From an uncultured Blautia sp. (GTDB taxonomy: Bacteria > Bacillota > Clostridia > Lachnospirales > Lachnospiraceae): a DNA stretch of 6,746 nucleotides. Both the position numbers and the translations under genes were made by a program. Below, one piece after another: positions 1 to 4,975 of this stretch (position 1 is the first letter of the stretch; each line of letters starts with the position of its first letter). The notes under the pieces are model-generated. The model saw only the letters and a list, made by a program, of their open reading frames with translations, did no database searches and had not been told where the DNA came from. The stretch lies in assembly GCA_900551465.1 (NCBI GenBank), contig URWL01000107.1, positions 1 to 6,746 of the forward strand, given 5' to 3'.

Positions 1-104
1 GGGAATCTATTGCAGTCTGAAGAAATACTTCTATGAAGCCAAATGTTATTTATACTATATAAAAAGAGAAAAAATAATTCAAGAGATTCTATTATATCTT
101 TCCT

Positions 105-133
105 TTGCAAAAACCAGAAAACAGTGTCATAAT
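105..133 (+). promoter_or_regulatory. sigma-A promoter of the nitroreductase gene
   Basis: A -35 box TTGCAA (105-110) and a -10 box CATAAT (128-133) are separated by exactly 17 bp. A TG pair at 125-126 gives an extended -10 (TGtCATAAT), which can compensate for the weak -35. Transcription would begin near 140, leaving a leader of about 26 nt before the ATG at 166. The -10 box matches consensus at 5 of 6 positions and the -35 at 4 of 6. No operator-like repeat is visible around it. Confidence 0.6.
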
Positions 134-152
134 GGAATTATCTTATTTTGCT

Positions 153-157
153 GGAGG
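153..157 (+). promoter_or_regulatory. ribosome binding site that fixes the nitroreductase start
   Basis: GGAGG lies 8 nt before the ATG at 166. A TTG codon at 148 is in frame but lies upstream of this Shine-Dalgarno sequence, so the ATG at 166 is the better start and the six extra N-terminal residues are not expected. Confidence 0.85.
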
Positions 158-165
158 ATTTTTAT

Positions 166-702
166 ATGGAATTTCAGAACCTGATGGAAAAAAGAAAATC
201 TGTCCGTAAATACAGCGCTGACAGAAAAGTTTCAAAAGAAGATATTATGGAAATGATCCGGGCTGCACAGGAAGCTCCTTCCTGGAAGAACTCTCAGACG
301 GGCCGCTATTACTGTCTGATGTCTGAGGAGATCACTGCAAAATTCCTTGCAGAATGTCTGCCGGAAGGAAACGCGGCAAAATGTCAGAATGCCGCAGTTC
401 TTGTAACAACCTTTATACGTGACCGCTCCGGTTTCAAACAGGACGGCACACCGGACAATGAACTTGGCAATGGATGGGGCTGCTATGATCTGGGACTTCA
501 GGCAGAAAATCTGGTATTGAAAGCATCAGAACTGGGATACGGCACCCTGATCATTGGTATCCGCGATGCAGACAGCATAAGGAGTTTTCTTTCTATTCCG
601 GAAAACGAGATCATTGCTGCAGTAATCGCGGTAGGAGTTCCTGCCGAAGAGCCAAAACGCCCTAAACGCAAAGAAACCGAAGAAATCGTAAAATTCTTCT
701 GA
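166..702 (+). CDS. nitroreductase family protein (FMN-dependent oxidoreductase)
   Basis: This 178-residue protein belongs to the nitroreductase superfamily: small cytoplasmic FMN enzymes, usually homodimers, that use NAD(P)H to reduce nitro groups, quinones or other electron-poor substrates. The N-terminus has the usual FMN-phosphate motif (R10-K-S-V-R-K-Y16). It is followed by the conserved segment around residues 32-49, including P38-S-W-K-N42-S-Q-T, and the helix G103-WGCYDLGLQAENLVLKA with the G124-YGTLIIG turn. The IAVGVPAEEPKRPKR tail is typical of the family's C-terminal FMN contact. Length is at the short end of the usual 170-220 residues and the gene looks intact. It is a single-gene unit with its own promoter and terminator, convergent with the kinase, so the context does not indicate a substrate. 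Family assignment is firm; the physiological substrate is unknown. Confidence 0.9.
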   Translation: MEFQNLMEKRKSVRKYSADRKVSKEDIMEMIRAAQEAPSWKNSQTGRYYCLMSEEITAKFLAECLPEGNAAKCQNAAVLVTTFIRDRSGFKQDGTPDNELGNGWGCYDLGLQAENLVLKASELGYGTLIIGIRDADSIRSFLSIPENEIIAAVIAVGVPAEEPKRPKRKETEEIVKFF

Positions 703-731
703 TTTGTTGATAATACATTTTTCTGGTTTTT

Positions 732-791
732 AAAAACAGTTTCACAAAGCCTGCCTCTGTATTTCCGGCTGCGTCTGTGAAACTGTTTTTT
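732..791. terminator. bidirectional hairpin terminator between convergent genes
   Basis: A perfect 15-bp inverted repeat (AAAAACAGTTTCACA at 732-746, TGTGAAACTGTTTTT at 776-790) encloses a 29-nt loop. The loop contains a further small AGCC/GGCT pairing (748-751 with 767-770). The A-start and T-end arms give a U tract on both strands, so it can end the nitroreductase transcript (30 nt after its stop) and the kinase transcript (5 nt after its stop). Confidence 0.85.
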
Positions 792-795
792 CCTG

Positions 796-2922
796 TCACG
801 GCTCCAGCGCCGCATTTACTGCATTTGAATTATACCATTTTCCAATCAGCTGACGTTCACCTGTGACCCTGTCCATAGACCAGAATTCCGTATTTTCCTG
901 TCCATTCTCCGGACAGAATCTCATAAAGCAGATCTGATCCTTTAATTCATAAAATCCTCCTCCCAGATACAGATGAAAGTTTCCAATATCATATTCTGTC
1001 TGTTCCCCTGTCTCTAAGTCTCTTCTGTAAAGAATCGTGTGATCTCCTGTTTCCTGTTTAAAATAAAGACCCTCACCGCTGACAACACTTTTGGCATACT
1101 GATCTGTAAGCAAAGTTTCTGTCTCTTCCGTCCGGGAATCATAGGAGCAGGTCGTATAAGTTCCATTTTCATTCTGAAGCATATAATACAGCTTATAACC
1201 TCTGACTGCCAGACGGGTTCCCTTCAGATCCTGTATTCTATTCGGATTCTGAAACCCCGGATCTGAAATGTACCATTTTCCGTCTTCTATTCCTGTAGAA
1301 AACCATACCTTTTCGTTTCCGTTTCTGAAAATATACGGAGGTGCCTCCTCTTCTTTTCCTGTTTCCAGATCGATCTTTCTGCTGCCTTTATTTCCCTGAC
1401 CATCTGCCGACGTATAATACAGCCATCCGTCATGGATGCATAAAAAAGTAGAAGCATATGCATGATCTGTAAGAAATTCTCTTTTTTCTCCGTTAAGATT
1501 CATAGATATAATAGGACAGGGAACGTTTTCCACACCATTATTCATTCTCCAGTATATCTTATCCCCATACACCGCCATTGTATCCACATAACTGCCTGAA
1601 ATACTTCTGAAACCTTCTGCATCTACATCATACACTGTATAAATTTTATTTCCATTTTCCCATATACGTCCGGAATATGGCATCTGTACTTCCGTTCTGA
1701 CTGTTTCTGTATTTTCACCCTGACTATTATCTTCCTTTTCTTTGGCAGCATTTTCCTCCTGCTCCTCTATTTTTTCTGCCACAGAAACCGGTTCCTCTTT
1801 TCTCAGAAAATCAACAGCCTGTCCCCGCCCCAGAAAAATCACTGCCAAAAGCATAATGCTCGTTATAAGAACTGCTGTAATTCCCAATATCCAGGGAACA
1901 GCGCCTTTTTTCTGAGATTTACTGTCTTCGTGCAGCTGTTTCTCTTTATGGTTGAGCAACACCGTGGGTTCCTCTCCTTCAGGAGACAGCAGAATTGTGG
2001 CACTGTTTTCCTCTTCAGGATTTTCCTCTATGTAACGCAGCCTGTGCAGATCGCTTTCCAGATCTGATGCTTTCTGATAGCGGTCTTCTACACGATAAGC
2101 ACAGGCTTTTCTCAATATATTTCCCAGGGGTCTGCCCCCATTGCAGGGATCCGGAAAAGGCGCTCCTTCCCTTCTCCTTCTGTCAGCTTCCACCACAGCA
2201 CTATAGCCAATATCTGCACCGGAAGAAGACAGAAAAGGAAACCGGCCGTTATTGGCAAGCTGGTACAGGACCAGACCCAGGGAATAAATATCTACTGTCT
2301 TCCCATACTTTTCTCCCCTGTATATTTCCGGGGCCATATAGGATTCTGTTCCGGCTTTGGTAGATCCCGCCATTGTACTTTCCATATATCTGGCAATCCC
2401 AAAATCTCCCAGTTTGTATCCGCCCAGCTCTGACCAGAAAATATTTGCCGGCTTAATATCCCGGTGTATAATGTCTCGTCTCTCACAAACCTCAAGCGCC
2501 TGGCAAAGGTCTTCTCCAAGCTTAATAACATCTCTCAGAGTTAATACTCTTTCTTTTTGGATTTCTGAAAGACTTTTCAAAAGCTCCATGCGGATGTAGA
2601 TGACCCATCCGCCCGGTACCTTTTGGATCCTGGAATCTTCAATGGAGACAATATGAGCAGCCCCTTTCAGAGATTCCATAATATCAATTTCTTTTATAAT
2701 ACTGCTCTTTATTTCCTTAAGATAAGATTCCACTGAAATCCCACTGTTTTCCAATTCTCTCTGCTTCTGTTCATCCGGTACTATGCGGATAATCTTTACA
2801 GCAGCCTGCGAAATATGCCCATATTCCGTCTTTTGCACTTTATATACGCTGCCAAAAGAACCTTTTCCCAAAATGCCGATAATTTTCCATTCCAGCCATG
2901 GCAGTTCCATCCATTCTTCCAT
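796..2922 (-). CDS. transmembrane Hanks-type Ser/Thr protein kinase with a beta-propeller-like outer domain
   Basis: This 708-residue protein has three parts. Residues 12-300 are a protein kinase domain with all key residues: glycine loop G19-K-G-S-F-G24, Lys43 in AAVK, a likely alpha-C Glu78, H153-R-D155 with Asn160, D173-F-G175, A197-P-E199, Asp211 and Arg281. It should therefore be an active RD kinase. Residues 301-340 are a polar linker, followed by one membrane helix (about 343-365). The outer part (366-708) begins with an acidic linker. It continues with repeated units ending in DxxxG or TD turns (for example GDKIYW, DGWLYY, GYKLYY, GEGLYF), which resemble DUF5050-type propeller blades. 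No PASTA repeats are present, so the sensed ligand is probably not muropeptide. No PP2C phosphatase lies next to it. The start is uncertain between this ATG and an in-frame ATG at 2908-2910; a GGAAGG lies 13 nt upstream of the first. Kinase assignment is firm; the blade assignment is from repeat pattern only. Confidence 0.92.
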   Translation of the reverse strand: MEEWMELPWLEWKIIGILGKGSFGSVYKVQKTEYGHISQAAVKIIRIVPDEQKQRELENSGISVESYLKEIKSSIIKEIDIMESLKGAAHIVSIEDSRIQKVPGGWVIYIRMELLKSLSEIQKERVLTLRDVIKLGEDLCQALEVCERRDIIHRDIKPANIFWSELGGYKLGDFGIARYMESTMAGSTKAGTESYMAPEIYRGEKYGKTVDIYSLGLVLYQLANNGRFPFLSSSGADIGYSAVVEADRRRREGAPFPDPCNGGRPLGNILRKACAYRVEDRYQKASDLESDLHRLRYIEENPEEENSATILLSPEGEEPTVLLNHKEKQLHEDSKSQKKGAVPWILGITAVLITSIMLLAVIFLGRGQAVDFLRKEEPVSVAEKIEEQEENAAKEKEDNSQGENTETVRTEVQMPYSGRIWENGNKIYTVYDVDAEGFRSISGSYVDTMAVYGDKIYWRMNNGVENVPCPIISMNLNGEKREFLTDHAYASTFLCIHDGWLYYTSADGQGNKGSRKIDLETGKEEEAPPYIFRNGNEKVWFSTGIEDGKWYISDPGFQNPNRIQDLKGTRLAVRGYKLYYMLQNENGTYTTCSYDSRTEETETLLTDQYAKSVVSGEGLYFKQETGDHTILYRRDLETGEQTEYDIGNFHLYLGGGFYELKDQICFMRFCPENGQENTEFWSMDRVTGERQLIGKWYNSNAVNAALEP

Positions 2923-2962
2923 TCTGAGCTCTTTTCCTTCCCTTTAAATTTCTGTATGGCAA

Positions 2963-3024
2963 ATTCCCACCCTGTCCGAACAACCTCACAGTCTCAGGAC
3001 AGCGTGGGAATATTTTTCTTTTTC
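2963..3024 (+). terminator. 15-bp stem-loop with a T-rich tail on the + strand, in the kinase leader
   Basis: Arms ATTCCCACCCTGTCC (2963-2977) and GGACAGCGTGGGAAT (2997-3011) pair at 14 of 15 positions around a 19-nt loop. On the + strand the stem is followed by TATTTTTCTTTTTC, a good intrinsic terminator shape, although no + strand gene ends here. On the - strand the same stem would sit in the kinase mRNA leader about 40 nt before the start codon, with only a short T tract after it, so it may instead be a leader hairpin. The structure is clear; its role is not. Confidence 0.45.
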
Positions 3025-3053
3025 ATCCACACCATATATCTAATTGTGTAAAT

Positions 3054-3082
3054 ATTTTACATAATGAAAAATATTTTTACAA
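3054..3082 (-). promoter_or_regulatory. possible kinase promoter
   Basis: Read on the - strand, TTGTAA (3082-3077) and TAAAAT (3059-3054) are 17 bp apart. This would start transcription near 3047 and give a leader of about 125 nt that contains the 2963-3011 hairpin. The DNA here is very AT-rich, so chance matches are likely. Confidence 0.35.
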
Positions 3083-3083
3083 T
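3056..3083 (+). promoter_or_regulatory. possible + strand promoter facing the small basic protein gene
   Basis: TTTACA (3056-3061) and TACAAT (3078-3083), each 5 of 6 to consensus, are 16 bp apart. A transcript would begin near 3090 and run through the foldable segment at 3121-3212 towards the hairpin at 3226-3260. It overlaps the possible kinase promoter almost exactly, and the AT-rich context lowers confidence. Confidence 0.25.
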
Positions 3084-3107
3084 ATGTGGCATACTTTGTG
3101 GACATAT

Positions 3108-3121
3108 TTTTGATATCAAAA
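3108..3121. repeat. perfect 14-bp palindrome TTTTGATATCAAAA
   Basis: The sequence is identical on both strands and centred on GATATC. It lies 26 bp upstream of the possible kinase -35 box, and at about +18 to +32 if the + strand promoter is used. The size and symmetry suit a dimeric repressor or activator site, but no protein can be named for it. Confidence 0.35.
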
Positions 3122-3212
3122 TGGACAAGTCCGTCTGGAACTCCCTAAATCTTTCAACCTTACAGGGGCTTGTTCCACTTTACACGCCAGATACAGACTG
3201 CCATGGACAGTC
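3121..3212. other. foldable segment, possible structured RNA
   Basis: The left arm GTCCGTCTGGAACTCCCT (3129-3146) pairs almost throughout with spaced pieces of the right side: AGGG (3164-3167), GTTCC (3172-3176), AGAC (3195-3198) and GGAC (3205-3208). Bulges fall mostly on one side, and the apical loop is about 17 nt. ATGG (3121-3124) and CCAT (3201-3204) offer an alternative closing pair. I do not recognise a known RNA family. The fold is possible on either strand, so neither strand nor transcription is established. Confidence 0.25.
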
Positions 3213-3225
3213 ATATTCCGTATAA

Positions 3226-3260
3226 ACCAAAAGGAGAACACATCAGGTTCTCCTTTTGGT
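3226..3260 (-). terminator. terminator of the parA operon
   Basis: A perfect 14-bp inverted repeat (ACCAAAAGGAGAAC at 3226-3239, GTTCTCCTTTTGGT at 3247-3260) with a 7-nt loop starts 11 nt past the stop of the small basic protein gene. On the - strand the 3' arm contains CCTTTTGG and is followed by TTTATA, a modest U tract. The hairpin is strong; termination is likely but the tail is not ideal. Confidence 0.7.
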
Positions 3261-3271
3261 ATACCATTCAT

Positions 3272-3640
3272 TTACAGTAAATAAACAGGAAGATCTTCCG
3301 TCACATGTACTGGTGCGTTTGTATTTTCTGGCTGCTTTGCTTTATCAGAAATAAATGCTGCCTGAATCTCTTCCGAATTAGATGGCGTGAGCACAGAAGT
3401 TTTCACACCTGCCGCTGATTTTGCTGTAGTTTTTCTGGCGGTGGTCTTCTTTGCTGCTGTAGTCTTTGCTGCTGAAGATCTTGATGTTGTTTTCTTCGCA
3501 GCTGTCTTTGCGGGAGCTTTGACATTATCAGCTTTCACTGCCTCCGGAGCTTTTATCTCTGTTGTTGTTTCCTTTACCTCTGCTGCCTTTTTCGTTCCTG
3601 CATTTGCTGCACGTTTGATGCTTGCCTTACCTACTGACAC
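3272..3640 (-). CDS. small Lys/Ala/Thr-rich basic protein, coupled to parA
   Basis: This 122-residue protein has a GTG start at 3638-3640, which lies inside the last codons of parA (14-bp overlap). An AGGAGG 9 nt upstream, also within parA, supports this start and suggests translational coupling. The N-terminus is basic (residues 1-20). Residues 41-80 are low-complexity, histone H1-like sequence with a repeated AAKKTT(S/A)R unit (47-54 and 62-69). The last 42 residues are different: mixed, more acidic, and ending in EDLPVYLL. It has no signal peptide, membrane helix or ParB-type helix-turn-helix. The middle probably binds DNA or RNA non-specifically and is disordered. The coupling suggests it is the partner of the ParA ATPase, but this is inference. 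I do not recognise a named family with confidence. Confidence 0.8.
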   Translation of the reverse strand: MSVGKASIKRAANAGTKKAAEVKETTTEIKAPEAVKADNVKAPAKTAAKKTTSRSSAAKTTAAKKTTARKTTAKSAAGVKTSVLTPSNSEEIQAAFISDKAKQPENTNAPVHVTEDLPVYLL

Positions 3641-4418
3641 GTTTCATTACCTCCTCTGCCAATTCTGCATATTCTTTTGCACTTCTGCTGGATTTCTTAT
3701 ATTCTACTACCGGAGCACTGTTATCCTGTGCCCATTCCACAGAACTGTCTACACGGACAAAAGAATCAAACACATAGATCTCTTCCAGTTCATGCAAAGT
3801 TTCCATTGTCTGTTTAAAATAATTCTTTCGTGTATCTACTTTCGTTACCGCTATTCCGGCAACCTGAAGATCCGGAGCGATCTGTTTCACCTCATTAAGA
3901 AAATCAAACATGTTTGCAAGACCAAACATGCCCCAGGGACTTGCCTCTACCGGAATGATTACCTGATCTGACGCACACAGAATATTCATAACCCAGCCCC
4001 CAAGAGTAGGAGGTGCGTCAATAAGAATATAATCATAAATACCGGAATCCTTAATCTTCTGAAGGCATTTTTTCAGAATAAATTCTCTCTGCCACTTTGT
4101 AAAAAGTTCATATTCAATAGAACTCATCAGCGTGGAAGATGGAATCAGATCCAGATTTTCATAAGGTGTATGTACAATAAAATCCGTCAGATCCTGCTGA
4201 TCTCTGATGGCATGATAAAGATTCTTTTCACCTGCTGCCTTATCCAGTACCCAGTCTTCAGAAAAGAAAGAAAGGGACAGATTCAGCTGCATATCTCCAT
4301 CGATCATCAGAACCTTTTTTCCTGCACGGGCCATTGCTGCGCCGATATTGGAACAGGTGGTAGATTTGCCGCTGCCGCCTTTATTATTTGTAAAGCAGAT
4401 CGTTATCGTCTTATTCAT
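3627..4418 (-). CDS. parA: ParA/Soj-family partitioning ATPase
   Basis: This 263-residue cytoplasmic protein is of normal length for chromosomal ParA/Soj proteins. They bind DNA non-specifically as ATP dimers and move or position DNA or protein cargo. The deviant Walker A is K13-GGSGKST20 with the signature lysine K13. Walker A' is D40-G-D42-M-Q44-L-N46, and Walker B is ILID134-APP. The PVEAS segment (156-160) and the C-terminal SSRSAKEYAELAEEVMKR helix also match the family. There is no N-terminal DNA-binding extension, as in small ParA proteins. The start ATG follows GGAGGAG closely. It is the first gene of a two-gene operon with its own promoter. No parB, and no clear parS-like palindrome, is seen, so the partner is probably the overlapping basic protein. 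Whether it segregates DNA or positions another cargo cannot be told. Confidence 0.93.
   Translation of the reverse strand: MNKTITICFTNNKGGSGKSTTCSNIGAAMARAGKKVLMIDGDMQLNLSLSFFSEDWVLDKAAGEKNLYHAIRDQQDLTDFIVHTPYENLDLIPSSTLMSSIEYELFTKWQREFILKKCLQKIKDSGIYDYILIDAPPTLGGWVMNILCASDQVIIPVEASPWGMFGLANMFDFLNEVKQIAPDLQVAGIAVTKVDTRKNYFKQTMETLHELEEIYVFDSFVRVDSSVEWAQDNSAPVVEYKKSSRSAKEYAELAEEVMKRVSR
3650..3655 (-). promoter_or_regulatory. ribosome binding site inside parA for the small basic protein
   Basis: AGGAGG on the - strand, within parA codons near its 3' end, is 9 nt from the GTG start at 3640. No in-frame ATG is available nearby, so this site decides the GTG start and ties translation of the second gene to parA. 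Confidence 0.75.
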
Positions 4419-4422
4419 AGAA

Positions 4423-4429
4423 CTCCTCC
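4423..4429 (-). promoter_or_regulatory. parA ribosome binding site
   Basis: GGAGGAG on the - strand, with the GGAGG core 6 nt from the ATG at 4418, is a strong Shine-Dalgarno sequence and confirms this start. Confidence 0.85.
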
Positions 4430-4450
4430 GGAGAAATAAATACTATCCTC

Positions 4451-4479
4451 AGTATACTTTGTTTTCTGACAGTTTTCAA
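4451..4479 (-). promoter_or_regulatory. sigma-A promoter of the parA operon
   Basis: On the - strand TTGAAA (4479-4474) and TATACT (4456-4451) are 17 bp apart, each 5 of 6 to consensus. Transcription would start near 4444, giving a leader of about 26 nt. A second, weaker -35-like TTGACT lies upstream (complement of 4508-4513). Confidence 0.75.
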
Positions 4480-4616
4480 GGCAATTTAGGTTCTTTCCCT
4501 ATTTTTCAGTCAACCCCTTTAAGCCCCTGTCAAAAATTTATGCATATCCGGCAGCATACTCAAAAAGCATTTTTATTCACTGAACATTTTGCCCAATACG
4601 TACTGCTTTCCTGATA

Positions 4617-4651
4617 AATCACGATCATCAGCTTAGTCGGTGGTCGTGATT
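4617..4651 (+). repeat. 13-bp stem-loop with G-U pairs, function unknown
   Basis: AATCACGATCATC (4617-4629) and GGTGGTCGTGATT (4639-4651) pair along all 13 positions in + strand RNA if two U-G wobbles are allowed; the loop has 9 nt. In - strand RNA the same two positions would be A-C mismatches, so any RNA role favours the + strand. No T run follows, so it is not a standard terminator. Confidence 0.5.
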
Positions 4652-4685
4652 ACAAGAATAAGAGAATCTCCTTTCTTCATTTTTT

Positions 4686-4714
4686 AGGTAACACCAGGTA
4701 ACACTTTTTGTTAC
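4686..4714. repeat. tandem 10-bp repeat AGGTAACAC(C/T) with an inverted copy
   Basis: AGGTAACACC (4686-4695) is followed directly by AGGTAACACT (4696-4705). Part of the second copy, GTAACA (4698-4703), is matched by TGTTAC (4709-4714) in inverted orientation with a 5-nt gap. The 10-bp period places the copies on the same face of the DNA helix, as for a protein binding site. No function can be assigned. Confidence 0.4.
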
Positions 4715-4730
4715 TTATCAATCATTAAAC

Positions 4731-4771
4731 AAAAAAAATAAGAAGAGCCTTGAAAATTCAAGGCTCTTCTT
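4731..4771 (-). terminator. terminator of the tRNA-Arg gene
   Basis: A perfect inverted repeat of at least 13 bp (4740-4752 with 4759-4771, outer arm AAGAAGAGCCTTG) encloses an AT loop. On the - strand it is followed by ATTTTTTTT (4739-4731). It begins 8 nt past the tRNA 3' end, a textbook intrinsic terminator. Confidence 0.95.
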
Positions 4772-4779
4772 GCATATAG

Positions 4780-4853
4780 CGTGCGTTAGAGGATTCGAAC
4801 CCCCGACCTTTTGGTCCGTAGCCAAACGCTCTATCCAGCTGAGCTAAACGCAC
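4780..4853 (-). tRNA. tRNA-Arg, anticodon ACG
   Basis: On the - strand the sequence folds as a full cloverleaf. The acceptor GTGCGTT pairs with AACGCAC over 7 bp. The D arm is GCTC/GAGC, the anticodon arm TTTGG/CCAAA has loop CTACGGA, and the T arm GGGGG/CCTCT (two G-U pairs) has loop TTCGAAT. The anticodon ACG (4819-4817) reads CGN arginine codons after deamination of A34 to inosine by TadA. The discriminator base is G (4780). The following bases are CTA, so CCA is not encoded and must be added by the CCA-adding enzyme. It is a lone tRNA gene with its own promoter and terminator. Confidence 0.97.
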
Positions 4854-4883
4854 ATCTTTGTGATTTCCTTCACAACAAAGAGT

Positions 4884-4942
4884 ATTCTACATTATAATGT
4901 GCATTTTGTCAACAGCTTTTTTAAATTTTTTTTTATTTTTTT
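4884..4942 (-). promoter_or_regulatory. strong tRNA-Arg promoter with A-tract upstream element
   Basis: On the - strand a perfect TTGACA (4912-4907), a 17-bp spacer and TAGAAT (4889-4884) form a near-consensus promoter. Directly upstream, 4942-4917 is almost pure A (A7-T-A9-TTT-A6), an ideal UP element for the RNA polymerase alpha subunit, as expected for a stable-RNA gene. The tRNA leader after it can form a bulged hairpin from TCTTTG/CAAAGA arms (4855-4881). Confidence 0.9.
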
Positions 4943-4975
4943 GCAGAGTTTTTTCAGAGCCTGATTCTCTGCCTC

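Larger units (their letters stand above)
2923..3271. other. 349-bp non-coding region between kinase and small basic protein gene
   Basis: No convincing gene is seen here on either strand. The region holds, in order, a weak kinase ribosome binding site (GGAAGG, complement of 2936-2941), a 15-bp hairpin (2963-3011), an AT-rich stretch with two possible face-to-face promoters (3054-3083), a perfect palindrome (3108-3121), a foldable segment (3121-3212) and the terminator of the upstream - strand operon (3226-3260). This is more structure than a plain spacer needs, so a small RNA or leader regulation is possible. Confidence 0.6.
4419..4779. other. 361-bp non-coding region between parA and tRNA-Arg
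   Basis: No gene is supported here. The left part holds the parA ribosome binding site and promoter. The middle contains GTCAA direct repeats 20 bp apart (4509-4513 and 4529-4533) enclosing two CCCCT-containing units spaced 10 bp. Next come a 13-bp stem-loop (4617-4651) and a tandem GGTAACAC repeat with a small hairpin (4686-4714). The right part is the terminator of the tRNA gene (4731-4771). Confidence 0.6.

Noticed and set aside
2..184. Open + strand frame from the left edge, as if the tail of an upstream gene
   Set aside because: It runs through the nitroreductase promoter and ribosome binding site, has an odd Tyr/Lys/Ile-rich product, and shows no family features. The stretch is better read as intergenic.
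498..815. 105-residue open frame on the - strand over the nitroreductase 3' end
   Set aside because: It crosses the nitroreductase gene and the terminator hairpin, its product resembles no family, and the opposite frame is clearly a nitroreductase.
1995..2599. Overlapping open frames on both strands inside the kinase gene
   Set aside because: The kinase frame carries every catalytic motif here; the other frames are composition-driven shadows.
2962..2985. AGGGTGG on the - strand, resembling the T-box motif
   Set aside because: The rest of the T-box consensus (ACCGCG), a specifier loop and a following U-tailed terminator are missing, and the downstream gene is a kinase.
2972..3036. 13-codon open frame (MVWMKKKNIPTLS) on the - strand in the kinase leader
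   Set aside because: It has no Shine-Dalgarno sequence and no run of regulatory codons; its overlap with the hairpin may be chance.
3387..3971. 194-residue open frame on the + strand across the small basic protein gene and part of parA
   Set aside because: It is the antisense shadow of two well-supported - strand genes. Its Val/Ala/Phe-rich start is the complement of the Lys/Ala/Thr codons, and no ribosome binding site is evident.
4780..4853. tRNA-Arg as an attachment site for an integrated element
   Set aside because: No copy of the tRNA 3' end is seen elsewhere in the window, and there is no integrase or other mobility gene.
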